A stretch of DNA of 64,000 nt from Iamia sp035575815 (GCF_035575815.1 NZ_DATLXO010000063.1:1-64000), one strand, 5' to 3'; positions 41,043 to 51,826 are shown, numbered from the stretch's first letter. The notes: generated by a model from the letters alone, not told the origin. Numbers and translations: made by a program.

Positions 41043-42521
41043 ATGGCATCGTCCAGCCCGCTCACCGGACACGAGGCTGAGGTCGTGAAGGCGGTGCCTC
41101 AGGGCCTGCTGATCGGCGGGGAGTGGCGGCCCGGCTCGGGCGGGGCCGAGATCGAGGTCGAGGACCCCTCCACCGGCGAGGTCATCACCACCGTCGCCGA
41201 CGCCACCCCTGGCGACGGCGACGCGGCCCTGGCCGCGGCGGTTGCCGCCCAGGACGAGTGGGGCCGCACGCCGCCGCGTGACCGGGGCGAGATCCTGCGC
41301 TCGGCCTTCGAGGCGATCACCGAGGCGGCCGACGACCTGGCCCTGCTGATGACCCTCGAGAACGGCAAGGCCCTCACCGACTCCAAGGCCGAGATCACCT
41401 ACGGCGCCGAGTTCTTCCGTTGGTTCTCCGAGGAGGCGGTGCGCATATCGGGCCGCTGGTCGACCGCCCCCAACGGCGCCGCCCGGCTGGTCACCATGCG
41501 CCAGCCCGTCGGCCCGTGCCTGTTCGTCACGCCGTGGAACTTCCCGCTGGCCATGGGCACCCGCAAGATCGGTCCCGCCATCGCCGCCGGCTGCACCATG
41601 GTCATCAAGCCCGCTCGCTCCACCCCGCTCACCATGTTGAAGCTGGCCGAGATCCTGGCCGAGGCGGGCCTGCCCGACGGCGTGCTCAACGTCCTCACCA
41701 CGTCGACCACCGGCAAGGTCATCGAGCCCCTCGTGCGCGACCCGCGGCTGCGCAAGCTGTCATTCACCGGATCGACCGAGGTCGGGCGCAGCCTGGTCGA
41801 GCAGTCGGCCGAGCAGCTGCTGCGGCTCTCCATGGAGCTGGGCGGCAACGCGCCGTTCGTCGTGTTCGACGATGCCGACGTCAGCGCCGCGGTGGACGGA
41901 GCCATGGTCGCCAAGATGCGCAACGGCGGCGAGGCCTGCACCTCGGCGAACCGGTTCCTCGTCCACGAGGCGGTGGCCGAGGAGTTCACCGCGGCGCTCA
42001 CCGAGCGCATGGGCGCCCTGCGGGTGGGGCGCGGGAGCGAGGAGGGCGTCGAGGTGGGGCCGCTGGTCGATGCCGACACGCGCGACAAGGTGTCCGAGCT
42101 GGTGTCCGACGCCGTCGACCGGGGCGCCACGGTGCTCACCGGCGGGGAGGCGGTCGGCGACCGGGGCTACTTCTACGCCCCGACGGTGCTGGGCGATGTG
42201 CCCGGCGACGCCCGCCTGTTGAAAGAGGAGATCTTCGGGCCCGTCGCCCCGATCACGACGTTCACATCCGACGAGGAGGCCATCGCCGGGGCCAACGACA
42301 CCGAGTTCGGCCTGGTGTCCTACGTCTACACCCGCGACCTCAACCGGGCCATCACCGTCTGCGAGGCGCTTCAGACGGGCATGGTCGGGCTCAACCAGGG
42401 CATCGTGTCGAACCCGGCCGCGCCGTTCGGTGGCGTCAAGCACTCCGGCTTCGGTCGCGAGGGCGGAGCCGAGGGCATCGACGAGTACCTCGAGACCAAG
42501 TACGTCGGCATCGCCCTCTGA
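41043..42521 (+). CDS. gabD: Aldehyde dehydrogenase, succinate-semialdehyde type
   Basis: An NAD(P)-dependent aldehyde dehydrogenase of 492 residues. It has VTPWNFPLAMGTRKIGPAIA, AGCTMVIKPA, SFTGSTEVGR (cofactor loop), catalytic Glu265 in MELGGNAPFVVFDDAD and Cys299 in NGGEACTSANRF, and EEIFGPVAPI with FGGVKHSGFGREGG. The overall pattern fits GabD-type succinate-semialdehyde dehydrogenases, though the exact substrate is an inference. ATG 41043 follows GGAGG at good spacing. It is transcribed away from the mcl operon. Confidence 0.88.
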   Translation: MASSSPLTGHEAEVVKAVPQGLLIGGEWRPGSGGAEIEVEDPSTGEVITTVADATPGDGDAALAAAVAAQDEWGRTPPRDRGEILRSAFEAITEAADDLALLMTLENGKALTDSKAEITYGAEFFRWFSEEAVRISGRWSTAPNGAARLVTMRQPVGPCLFVTPWNFPLAMGTRKIGPAIAAGCTMVIKPARSTPLTMLKLAEILAEAGLPDGVLNVLTTSTTGKVIEPLVRDPRLRKLSFTGSTEVGRSLVEQSAEQLLRLSMELGGNAPFVVFDDADVSAAVDGAMVAKMRNGGEACTSANRFLVHEAVAEEFTAALTERMGALRVGRGSEEGVEVGPLVDADTRDKVSELVSDAVDRGATVLTGGEAVGDRGYFYAPTVLGDVPGDARLLKEEIFGPVAPITTFTSDEEAIAGANDTEFGLVSYVYTRDLNRAITVCEALQTGMVGLNQGIVSNPAAPFGGVKHSGFGREGGAEGIDEYLETKYVGIAL

Positions 42522-42567
42522 CAGTCCCGCCGCTGACAGTCCCGCCGCCGACCGTTCCGGCACCCAT

Positions 42568-42697
42568 CCCCAACTGGTCGCCGATCTGGGGGGCGGGACG
42601 CCCGATTCTGGTACCAGTTCGGGTTGGCGGCGTCCCCGTCGCCCAACTGGTAGCGGTTTCGGGGGTTGGGACGCCCGATCCCGTGACCAGTTCGGGG
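42568..42697. repeat. Palindromic repeats, family A copies 4 and 5
   Basis: Copy 4 (42568-42623): CCCCAACTGGTCGCCGATCT, spacer, then GCCCGATTCTGGTACCAGTT and CGGG. Copy 5 (42641-42697): GCCCAACTGGTAGCGGTTTC, spacer GGGGGTTGGGAC, then GCCCGATCCCGTGACCAGTT. The two lie head to tail after the aldehyde dehydrogenase gene. Two GGACCAGTGG(A/G)GGCGCGGGT units (42723-42773) follow, just before the cinA promoter box. Confidence 0.75.
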
Positions 42698-42771
42698 TGG
42701 GTGGGGGCCGGGTGGGGGACCGCGGACCAGTGGAGGCGCGGGTGGGGGCCGGGGACCAGTGGGGGCGCGGG

Positions 42772-42777
42772 TAGGTT
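42772..42777 (+). promoter_or_regulatory. -10-like TAGGTT, 7 nt before cinA
   Basis: TAGGTT ends 7 nt before GTG 42785, at the end of a short GGGGGCGCGGGT duplication. Confidence 0.5.
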
Positions 42778-42784
42778 GCCCGCC

Positions 42785-44113
42785 GTGCGCTGTGAGGTCG
42801 TGGCCGTGGGGACCGAGCTGCTGCTCGGCCAGATCGTGGACACCAACTCGTCGTGGATCGGCGAGCAGCTGGCGCTGGTGGGCATCGACTCGCTCCGCCA
42901 GACCAAGGTGGGCGACAACCTGGATCGCGTCGTGGCGGTCATCGGCGAGGCGGTGGACCGAGCCGATGCCGTCATCGTGTGCGGCGGACTGGGACCCACC
43001 CAGGACGACATCACCCGCGACGCCATCGCCCGGGTGATGGGCGTTCAGCTGGAGCTTGACGATGAGGTCGCGGCGCGCATCGAGGCCATGTTCGGCGGGC
43101 GGGGCCGGCGCATGCCGATGAACAACCTCCGCCAGGCCGAGGTGCCCGTCGGCGCCACCGCCATCTCGGACCCGCAACCGGGCACCGCGCCGGGTCTGAT
43201 CTGCCCCTTCACCCGGCCCGGCCCCGGCGGCACCCCGGTCGCCAAGGTCATCTACGCGGTGCCCGGGGTGCCCCATGAGATGACCGAGATCATGGTCGGG
43301 GCCATCTTCCCCGACCTCCAGGCGCGCGCCGGGGTGCAGGCGGTGATCCGCAGCCGGACCCTCCGGACCTGGGGCGAGAGCGAGTCGGGCCTCGCCGAGC
43401 GCCTCGCCGGTCGCATCACCGAGCTCGACCGCGCCGCGGCGTCGGGCGACGCCGCCGGCGCGGTGACCATTGCCTTCCTGGCCTCGGGCATCGAAGGGCT
43501 CAAGGTGCGCCTGACGGCCAAGGCCGTGTCCACCGACGCAGCCGAGGCGCTGCTCGCGGCCGAGGAGCTCGAGGTGCGCGGAATCCTCGGCCCCGACCTC
43601 GTCTTCGGGCTCGACGACGAGACCATGGAGAGCGCGGTGCTGATGCTGCTCGGGCACACCGGGCTCACCCTCGGCCTGGCCGAGTCGCTCACCGGGGGGT
43701 TGGCCGCCTCGCGGATCACCGACGTGCCCGGCGCCTCGGCGAGCTTCCGCGGCGCGCTCGTCTCCTACTCCTCCGCGGTCAAGGTCGACCTGCTCGCCGT
43801 GCCCGACGGCCCCGTGGTCAGCGCGGCCGCCGCCGAGGCCATGGCCACCGGCGTCCGCTCGGTCCTCGGGGCCGACGTCGGCCTCTCGTTCACCGGTGTG
43901 GCCGGCCCCGAGCCGCAGGACGGCGAGGTGCCGGGCACGGTGTTCGTCGGGCTCGACATCGACGGCGAGGTGTCGTCGATCCGCCTCCAGCTCCCGGGCG
44001 ATCGTCTGCGGGTGCGTCAGTTCTCGGTGATCTCGGGCCTCGGCATCCTTCGTGCCCGCCTGGCCGCCCGCCTCGCCGGCGATGCCACGACCGACAACAC
44101 GACGCCCTACTGA
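42785..44113 (+). CDS. cinA: CinA-family protein (nicotinamide-nucleotide amidase / ADP-ribose pyrophosphatase type)
   Basis: The 442-residue product has an N-terminal MoaB/Mog-like COG1058 domain (VVAVGTELLLGQIVDTNSSW, VIVCGGLGPTQDDITRDAIA, YAVPGVPHEM) and a C-terminal PncC-type domain (LAESLTGGLAASRITDVPGA, FRGALVSYSSAVK, VGLSFTGVAGPEPQDG). The C-domain deamidates nicotinamide mononucleotide in NAD recycling. cinA normally sits between pgsA and recA. Here a large nucleotidase gene and a DUF4214 gene separate it from recA. Confidence 0.94.
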   Translation: MRCEVVAVGTELLLGQIVDTNSSWIGEQLALVGIDSLRQTKVGDNLDRVVAVIGEAVDRADAVIVCGGLGPTQDDITRDAIARVMGVQLELDDEVAARIEAMFGGRGRRMPMNNLRQAEVPVGATAISDPQPGTAPGLICPFTRPGPGGTPVAKVIYAVPGVPHEMTEIMVGAIFPDLQARAGVQAVIRSRTLRTWGESESGLAERLAGRITELDRAAASGDAAGAVTIAFLASGIEGLKVRLTAKAVSTDAAEALLAAEELEVRGILGPDLVFGLDDETMESAVLMLLGHTGLTLGLAESLTGGLAASRITDVPGASASFRGALVSYSSAVKVDLLAVPDGPVVSAAAAEAMATGVRSVLGADVGLSFTGVAGPEPQDGEVPGTVFVGLDIDGEVSSIRLQLPGDRLRVRQFSVISGLGILRARLAARLAGDATTDNTTPY

Positions 44114-44262
44114 TCCGCAGGCGCACCATCGGTGGGTGGTGGTGGGCGGGTGCCGGGTCCGGGAAGTTCACCTGACGGTCGCCCAGGCGTGGGGCGGCGG
44201 CGGCGTGGGCCTCACCCGGCTGTCCCAGCATCGGGGGCGTCCCCCGACCCTCCGGAGAACCG

Positions 44263-47200
44263 ATGCGTCGCTCCCGTCCCGTCCTCGCTGCGATCGTGCT
44301 CGTCGCCGTGCTCGCGGCCTGCCAGCCCGCCACCCCGCCGCCGGCCCCGGCGCCGGGCACCGGCGCACCGGGCCAGGCCCCGTCGGTCCCCGACGACCCG
44401 GACTGGGCGCTGACGCCGGTCGGGCGCTACGACACCGGCCAGGGCGAGGGCGGCGCCGAGATCGTCGCCTACGGCGAGGGGGTCATGGTGGTGGTCAACT
44501 CGGCGGACAACTCCCTCGACTTCGTAAACCTGTCGGACCCCACGACCCCGACGCTCAGCGAACAGGTCGACATGAGCCCCTACGGCGGCAGCGTCAACAG
44601 CGTCGACGTCCGGGGCACGGCGGTGGTGGCCGCCGTCGAGGGTGCGACCAAGACGGCACGGGGCCAGGCCGTCTTCTTCGACATCGACGGCCGCTTCATC
44701 AGCACCGCCCCCGCCGGCGCTCAGCCCGACATGGTCACCTTCAGCCCCGACGGGCGCTTCGCGGTGGTCGCCAACGAGGGTGAGCCCAACGACGACTACA
44801 CGGTCGACCCCGAGGGGTCGGTCACGGTCATCAAGGCGCCGCTGTTCACATCTGCCCAGTCGGCGTGGAAGCGAACCACCCCCGGCGCCGTGCGCCAGGT
44901 CCGCTTCACCGCGTTCAACGAGGGCGCCCGCCGTCACGACGAGCTCGGGAGCGGCGTCCGGATCTTCGGCCCCGGGGCCTCGGTGGCCCAGGACCTCGAG
45001 CCCGAGTACGTCGCCGTGAGCCCCGGCTCCAGCACCGGCTACGTCACCCTCCAGGAGAACAACGCGGTCGCCACCATCGACCTCGCCGGTGGCCGGGTCA
45101 CGCGCATCGACGCCCTCGCCGGGCGGGACTTCTCGGGCGGGGGCGGCCTCGACCCCAGCAACCGCGACGGCACCGTGGCCATCGCCAACCACCCGGTGAC
45201 CGGCCTCCCGATGCCCGACGCCATCGCGTCGATCGCCTCCGGGGGCTCCACGTACTACATGACCGCCAACGAGGGCGACGCGCGCGAGTGGGGCGACTAC
45301 GAAGAGGGGGTCAGGGTCGGCGACGACGACTACGTCCTCGATCCCGACGCCTACCCCGATGCCGCGGCCCTCAAGGCCGACGACGTGCTCGGGCGGCTCA
45401 ACGTGACCACCGCGTCGGGCGACACCGACGGTGACGGCGACTACGAGCGCATCACCGCCTTCGGCACCCGCTCGTTCTCGATCTGGGACGCGGCGACCGG
45501 GGCGCGGGTCTTCGACAGCGGCGACGACTTCGAGCGCATCACCGCCGAGACCAACCCGGAGTTCTTCAACTCGAACAACGACGAGGACGGCTTCGACACC
45601 CGCAGCGACGACAAGGGACCCGAGCCCGAGGCCGTCACCACCGGTGCGATCGACGGTCGCACCTACGCCTTCGTGGGCCTCGAGCGGGTCGGAGGCATCA
45701 TGGCCTACGACGTCACCGACCCCACTGCCCCGGTGTTCCACCAGTACGTCAACCCCCGGGTGTTCGGCGGCGCCGAGGTCGGCCCCGACAGCGGCCCCGA
45801 GGGCCTCGAGTTCGTGCCCGCCTCCGCGGCGCCGGGCGGCGCGCCCCTCCTCCTGTCGAGCAACGAGGTCACCGGCACCGTGACCGTGTACCGGGTCAGC
45901 GACCCCGACGGCGCCGGCACCCTCTCGCTGCTGCACAACAACGACGGCGAGTCCACCATCACCCCGCTGACCTACAACGCCGATGGCACCGAGTACCCGG
46001 TGGCCGGGATGTCGGCCTACGCCGCGGTGACCGACCGCGAGCGCGCCGATGCCCGTGCGGATCTGAGCTCGGTGCTCAACGTCTACGCCGGCGACGCCTA
46101 CCTGGCCAGCGCGGCGCTGTCGTGCAGCCTGCCGCCCAACCCGGCGACGACCCCGATCTACGACGCCGAGGCCCAGAAGCGGATGGGCTACGACGCCCAC
46201 ATCTTCGGCAACCACGAGTTCGACTACTCGCCGGACTTCCTGGAGCGCTTCGTCCGGAGCTCGGACATCAACGGCGTGCGGAACCAGCCGTTCCTCTCGG
46301 CCAACCTCGACTTCTCCGGCGAGCCCACCTGGTCTGATCTCATCGATGACGACGGGCTCATCGTCGGTCGGGCCTCCGACGGGCGCACCGTCGCTCGGTC
46401 GCTCATCCACACCGATCCCTTCACGGGCGCCCGGTTCGGCGTCGTCGGGGCCACGACCCCCGACCTGCCGGCGATCTCCTCGCCCCGCGACGTCGAGGTC
46501 ACCTCCTCCGACCTGGCCTCGACCGCCGATGTCGTCCAGGGGGAGATCGACCGGCTGACCGGCGCCTTCGGAGTCGAGAAGATCATCCTCGTCAGCCACC
46601 TCCAGGCGGTGGCCAACGACGAGGAGCTGGTGGCGCTGCTCTCCGACGTCGATGTCACCGTCGCCGGCGGGGGCGACGACCTGCTGGCCAACGACGACGA
46701 GGAGCTGCTCCCCGGCGAGTCCCAGGACATCCGCGCCGCCTACCCGCTGAACGGCACCGACGCCGATGGTCGCAACGTCCCCATCGTGACCACGGCGGGC
46801 AACTACAAGTACCTCGGTCGCCTCGACCTGAGCTTCGACGCCGACGGGGAGGTCGTCGGGGTGCTCGAGGACAGCGGCCCGAAGCGGGTCGTGCCCGCCA
46901 GCGCCGAGGCAACCGAGCTGGGGATCAGCGACGCGGTGGTGCCCGACGCCGAGATCGAGGAGGTGGCGGTCGACCCCGTGGAGGAGTGCCTCGAGGAGCT
47001 GGCCCAGCCCATCGTGGAGACCGAGGTGCTGCTCGACGTGTCCAACCCCGGCGTCCGCAGCCGGGAGAGCAACGCCGGCAACAGCATCGCCGACGGCTTC
47101 ATCGACGCCTACACGCGGTACGCGGCGGCCAACGGCCTCCCCGCCCCGAGCCCGGACAACCCGGTGATTGGCATCCAGAACAGCGGCGGCATCCGCCAGG

Positions 47201-47802
47201 GCGCCGGCAACACGCTGCCGACGACGGGCACCGTCCCGGGGTCGATCAGCCGCCTCGACACCCGCAACGTCCTCGCCTTCTTCAACACCATGACCGTGGT
47301 CGAGGACGTGACGCCCACCGAGCTGGAGGAGATCCTCGAGCGCTCCGCGGCCGCCCTGCCCGCCAGCAGCGGCGCCTTCCTCCAGATCGGCGGCATCCGG
47401 GTCACCTACGACACGTCCGGCCAGCCCCAGACGCTCACCGGCGACCCGCCCGACCAGACCGTCGCCACACCCGGCACGCGGGTCACCGACGCCGAGCTGG
47501 TCGACGGCACCGACCTGATCGTCGCCGGTGTGCCCGTGCCCGGTGCCCCCGCGGTCGACATCGTGACGAACACCTTCACCGCCGGGGGCGGCGACAGCTA
47601 CACGACGCTGCGCGACATCCCGGCCGATCGCAAGGTCCAGCTCTTCGACGCCGACGGCGTGACGCTCACCTACGAGCAGGCCTGGGTCGAGTACCTGCTG
47701 TCGTTCCCCGCCGGCAGCAGTGGCCGACCGACGATCCCGGCGTCGGATCCCCGCTACGTCCCCGGTGGCGACGGCCGCATCGAGATCGTGACCCCCGAGT
47801 GA
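44263..47802 (+). CDS. Exported lipoprotein: choice-of-anchor-I-like domain fused to a 5'-nucleotidase
   Basis: The 1179-residue product begins with a lipoprotein signal (VLAAIVLVAVLAAC, Cys20) and a Pro/Ala linker. Residues 45-540 or so form a beta-propeller-like 'choice-of-anchor I' region (GRYDTGQGEGGAEIVAYGEG, VANEGEPNDDYTVDPEGSV, PEYVAVSPGSSTGYVTLQEN, ANEGDAREWGDYEEG, PEGLEFVPA). A UshA-type 5'-nucleotidase follows: a metallophosphatase domain with LLHNNDGES (His558, Asp561) and GNHEFD (Asn650-His651), and a C-terminal substrate domain (NAGNSIADGFIDAY, IGIQNSGGIRQ). The first motif normally reads LLHTNDxHS and the next GDxxxGS; here they are LLHNNDGES and AGDAYLAS, so the metal site may be altered. 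It probably releases phosphate from extracellular nucleotides. Confidence 0.87.
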   Translation: MRRSRPVLAAIVLVAVLAACQPATPPPAPAPGTGAPGQAPSVPDDPDWALTPVGRYDTGQGEGGAEIVAYGEGVMVVVNSADNSLDFVNLSDPTTPTLSEQVDMSPYGGSVNSVDVRGTAVVAAVEGATKTARGQAVFFDIDGRFISTAPAGAQPDMVTFSPDGRFAVVANEGEPNDDYTVDPEGSVTVIKAPLFTSAQSAWKRTTPGAVRQVRFTAFNEGARRHDELGSGVRIFGPGASVAQDLEPEYVAVSPGSSTGYVTLQENNAVATIDLAGGRVTRIDALAGRDFSGGGGLDPSNRDGTVAIANHPVTGLPMPDAIASIASGGSTYYMTANEGDAREWGDYEEGVRVGDDDYVLDPDAYPDAAALKADDVLGRLNVTTASGDTDGDGDYERITAFGTRSFSIWDAATGARVFDSGDDFERITAETNPEFFNSNNDEDGFDTRSDDKGPEPEAVTTGAIDGRTYAFVGLERVGGIMAYDVTDPTAPVFHQYVNPRVFGGAEVGPDSGPEGLEFVPASAAPGGAPLLLSSNEVTGTVTVYRVSDPDGAGTLSLLHNNDGESTITPLTYNADGTEYPVAGMSAYAAVTDRERADARADLSSVLNVYAGDAYLASAALSCSLPPNPATTPIYDAEAQKRMGYDAHIFGNHEFDYSPDFLERFVRSSDINGVRNQPFLSANLDFSGEPTWSDLIDDDGLIVGRASDGRTVARSLIHTDPFTGARFGVVGATTPDLPAISSPRDVEVTSSDLASTADVVQGEIDRLTGAFGVEKIILVSHLQAVANDEELVALLSDVDVTVAGGGDDLLANDDEELLPGESQDIRAAYPLNGTDADGRNVPIVTTAGNYKYLGRLDLSFDADGEVVGVLEDSGPKRVVPASAEATELGISDAVVPDAEIEEVAVDPVEECLEELAQPIVETEVLLDVSNPGVRSRESNAGNSIADGFIDAYTRYAAANGLPAPSPDNPVIGIQNSGGIRQGAGNTLPTTGTVPGSISRLDTRNVLAFFNTMTVVEDVTPTELEEILERSAAALPASSGAFLQIGGIRVTYDTSGQPQTLTGDPPDQTVATPGTRVTDAELVDGTDLIVAGVPVPGAPAVDIVTNTFTAGGGDSYTTLRDIPADRKVQLFDADGVTLTYEQAWVEYLLSFPAGSSGRPTIPASDPRYVPGGDGRIEIVTPE

Positions 47803-47849
47803 CCGCACCCGCACCCGCCTTCCGACCGACCCGCACCCCAGGAGCACCC

Positions 47850-48659
47850 GTGTCCCACCCCGCCCCCCCTCGCCACCCCCGGCGCCGTTCGGCTGCCGTC
47901 CTCGCCTCCGCTGTCGCGACGGTCCTCGCCCTGGTGGCGGGCGGGCCGCCGGCCGGGGCCGACCCGGCCTCCGACGCCGCGTATGCCGATGGTGCCCACC
48001 GGGCCCTGGTCGGCCGGGACGCGACCGAGGACGAGACCGCGACCTGGGTCGCGACGCTCGGAGGAGGTGGATCCCGCAGCTCGTTGGTGGTGCCCCTCGC
48101 CGGTAGCGAGGAGCTCGAGACCCAGCTCGTGGAGGCCGAGTACCTCGGGATCCTCGGCCGGACCCCCGAGGCCGAAGGGGCGACGTTCTGGCTCGACTTC
48201 CTCCAGCAGCGCGGCGCGACACTGCGATCCTTCGAGGCCCGCCTCCTCGGCTCCCCCGAGTTCCAGAGCCGGGCCGGCTCGACCCCGGAGGATCTCATCG
48301 ACGCGTACTACGACGTGGTCCTGCGCCGGGCCCCGTCGTCGGCCGACACCGACTTCTGGGTCGGTGAGCTCGAGGCCGGCACACCCCCCGGCACGGTCGC
48401 CCGGGGCTTCCTCGGTTCGTCCGAGGCCCGCCGTCTCGACGTCCGGCTGGCCTTCGATGGCTTCCTCGGACGGACGCCCGACGCGGAGGGCCTGGCGTTC
48501 TGGGTCGACGTGCTGGGCGCCACCGGTGACGAGCAGCGCTTCTGGGCCTCCCTCGTGATCTCCCGGGAGTTCTACGACCGCGTCCAGCCCATGCCTGCCA
48601 CCCGCGCCCGCACCGACGGGCCGGTGGCGGTGCCGGTGCGACTGCTCGTGCTGGGCTGA
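47850..48659 (+). CDS. Secreted DUF4214 repeat protein
   Basis: The 269-residue product has an Arg-rich N-terminus and a hydrophobic core (AAVLASAVATVLALVAGG) ending in AGADPA, a Sec signal peptide. Four DUF4214-like units follow, each with an alpha-hairpin of type (Y/F)xx(L/V)LGRxPxxxxxxFW: HRALVGRDATEDETATW, EYLGILGRTPEAEGATFW, YYDVVLRRAPSSADTDFW and FDGFLGRTPDAEGLAFW. DUF4214 repeats accompany S-layer, adhesin and RTX-type exported proteins. GTG 47850 has AGGAG 5 nt upstream; GTG 47799, overlapping the previous stop, is in frame too. Co-expression with the nucleotidase gene is likely. Confidence 0.85.
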   Translation: MSHPAPPRHPRRRSAAVLASAVATVLALVAGGPPAGADPASDAAYADGAHRALVGRDATEDETATWVATLGGGGSRSSLVVPLAGSEELETQLVEAEYLGILGRTPEAEGATFWLDFLQQRGATLRSFEARLLGSPEFQSRAGSTPEDLIDAYYDVVLRRAPSSADTDFWVGELEAGTPPGTVARGFLGSSEARRLDVRLAFDGFLGRTPDAEGLAFWVDVLGATGDEQRFWASLVISREFYDRVQPMPATRARTDGPVAVPVRLLVLG

Positions 48660-48767
48660 TCGCCGGTCGGATCGCGGTGGGCGGCGGCTCAGGGACGCCG
48701 CCCACCGCGGCGGCGCGCCCGCGCTCGGACGGGGCCGGTCGCCGGTCGTCCGCCCGGGCCGGGATCC

Positions 48768-48796
48768 TTGACCGAACGATTGTTCGAAACTACAGT
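48768..48796 (+). promoter_or_regulatory. recA promoter with an embedded LexA (SOS) box
   Basis: TTGACC (-35, 48768-48773) and TACAGT (-10, 48791-48796) are separated by exactly 17 nt. Between them CGAAC-GATT-GTTCG (48773-48786), a perfect 5-4-5 palindrome, matches the Gram-positive/mycobacterial SOS consensus CGAAC-N4-GTTCG. A LexA dimer here would directly cover the promoter. It is the only promoter in the window for which I see both consensus hexamers. Confidence 0.9.
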
Positions 48797-48951
48797 CCTG
48801 TCGTCCCTCCCTCCCGCAGCGGCCCCGGGCCGGACCCCTCCGGCGGCTGACTGTCACACCCCCTCCGTAGGGTCACCCCCATCGATCGCTGCGGCGTTCC
48901 GCAGCCGCACCTCTCCGGCCCCCGATGGGGGCCACCCACGAAAGGACCACC

Positions 48952-51108
<2,157 letters not shown>

Positions 51109-51207
51109 TCCGGCCGGGGCGGGCCGGGGCCTCGGCCTCGTCCGTCCCACTGGTCGGGCGGGTGGTGGCTCTGCCCCACATGGCTGCCGCCTGCCCTCGG
51201 CCCGGCG

Positions 51208-51240
51208 CGACCCGCCCGGAGCACCCTCCCGGGCGGGTCG
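51208..51240. terminator. Strong hairpin downstream of recA
   Basis: CGACCCGCCCGG (51208-51219) and CCGGGCGGGTCG (51229-51240) form a perfect 12-bp GC stem around a 9-nt loop, and the pairing extends three more bases on each side with one mismatch. There is no U-tract, as is common for actinobacterial intrinsic terminators. Confidence 0.8.
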
Positions 51241-51334
51241 TGCCGTTCCTGGACGGGAGCGGGTCCGCCTCGCGTCGGCGGAGCTGCCGCGCCGCCGGGG
51301 CACTGGCCTCTGGGCCCCGTGAGCACCCGGGACG

Positions 51335-51748
51335 GTGAGATGGCGCTCGGCGGGAGGAGTGACCTCCGCGCTGTCGAACCCCTTGTCGGTGCCCGCCACC
51401 ACAAACGTCGAGACCCTCAAGGTCTCGACCACGTCGAACCCCAACTCGGTCGCCGGCGCCATCGCCGGAGCCATCCGGTCCTCGGGGGCGGTGTGGATCC
51501 AGGTCGTCGGAGCCGGGGCGCTGAACCAGGCCACCAAGGCATCGGTGATCGCCCGCGGCATCCTCTCGGCCAGTGGGCTCGACATCGTCGTCACCCCGTC
51601 CTTCGCCGACATCGAGATCGACGGCGAGGCTCGCACCGCGCTCCGCTTGCGGCTCGAAGATCGCGACCGGCGCCGGCCGCTGCCCGACGCCTCTCGGCCT
51701 TCGACCCATGGCGCGGTCGCGCCATCGATGGGTCCTCGTCGTCCCTGA
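51335..51748 (+). CDS. spoVS: Stage V sporulation protein S-like (SpoVS/Alba-fold) protein
   Basis: The core ETLKVSTTSNPNSVAGAIAG then QVVGAGALNQATKASVIARG and ADIEIDGEARTALRL is near-identical in pattern to SpoVS, a small Alba-fold protein that binds nucleic acids and affects septation in Bacillus and Thermus. Canonical SpoVS is about 86 residues starting at M-E-x-LKVS. Here there are residues before the core, and about 30 basic, Pro-rich residues after it (ending MGPRRP). The start is uncertain: GTG 51335, GTG 51359, TTG 51383 or GTG 51389, the last being closest to the family start. The recA-spoVS-miaB order is known from other phyla. Confidence 0.85.
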   Translation: MRWRSAGGVTSALSNPLSVPATTNVETLKVSTTSNPNSVAGAIAGAIRSSGAVWIQVVGAGALNQATKASVIARGILSASGLDIVVTPSFADIEIDGEARTALRLRLEDRDRRRPLPDASRPSTHGAVAPSMGPRRP

Positions 51749-51810
51749 CGCAGGGGCCCGGGGCGGGCTCGGTCGAAGACGGAGGCTGGGGGCGGCCGTA
51801 CCGTGACCCG

Positions 51811-51816
51811 TAGGCT
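51811..51816 (+). promoter_or_regulatory. -10-like TAGGCT before miaB
   Basis: TAGGCT ends 10 nt before ATG 51827, and no Shine-Dalgarno sequence is visible. Confidence 0.4.
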
Positions 51817-51826
51817 GGCAGCCCCC

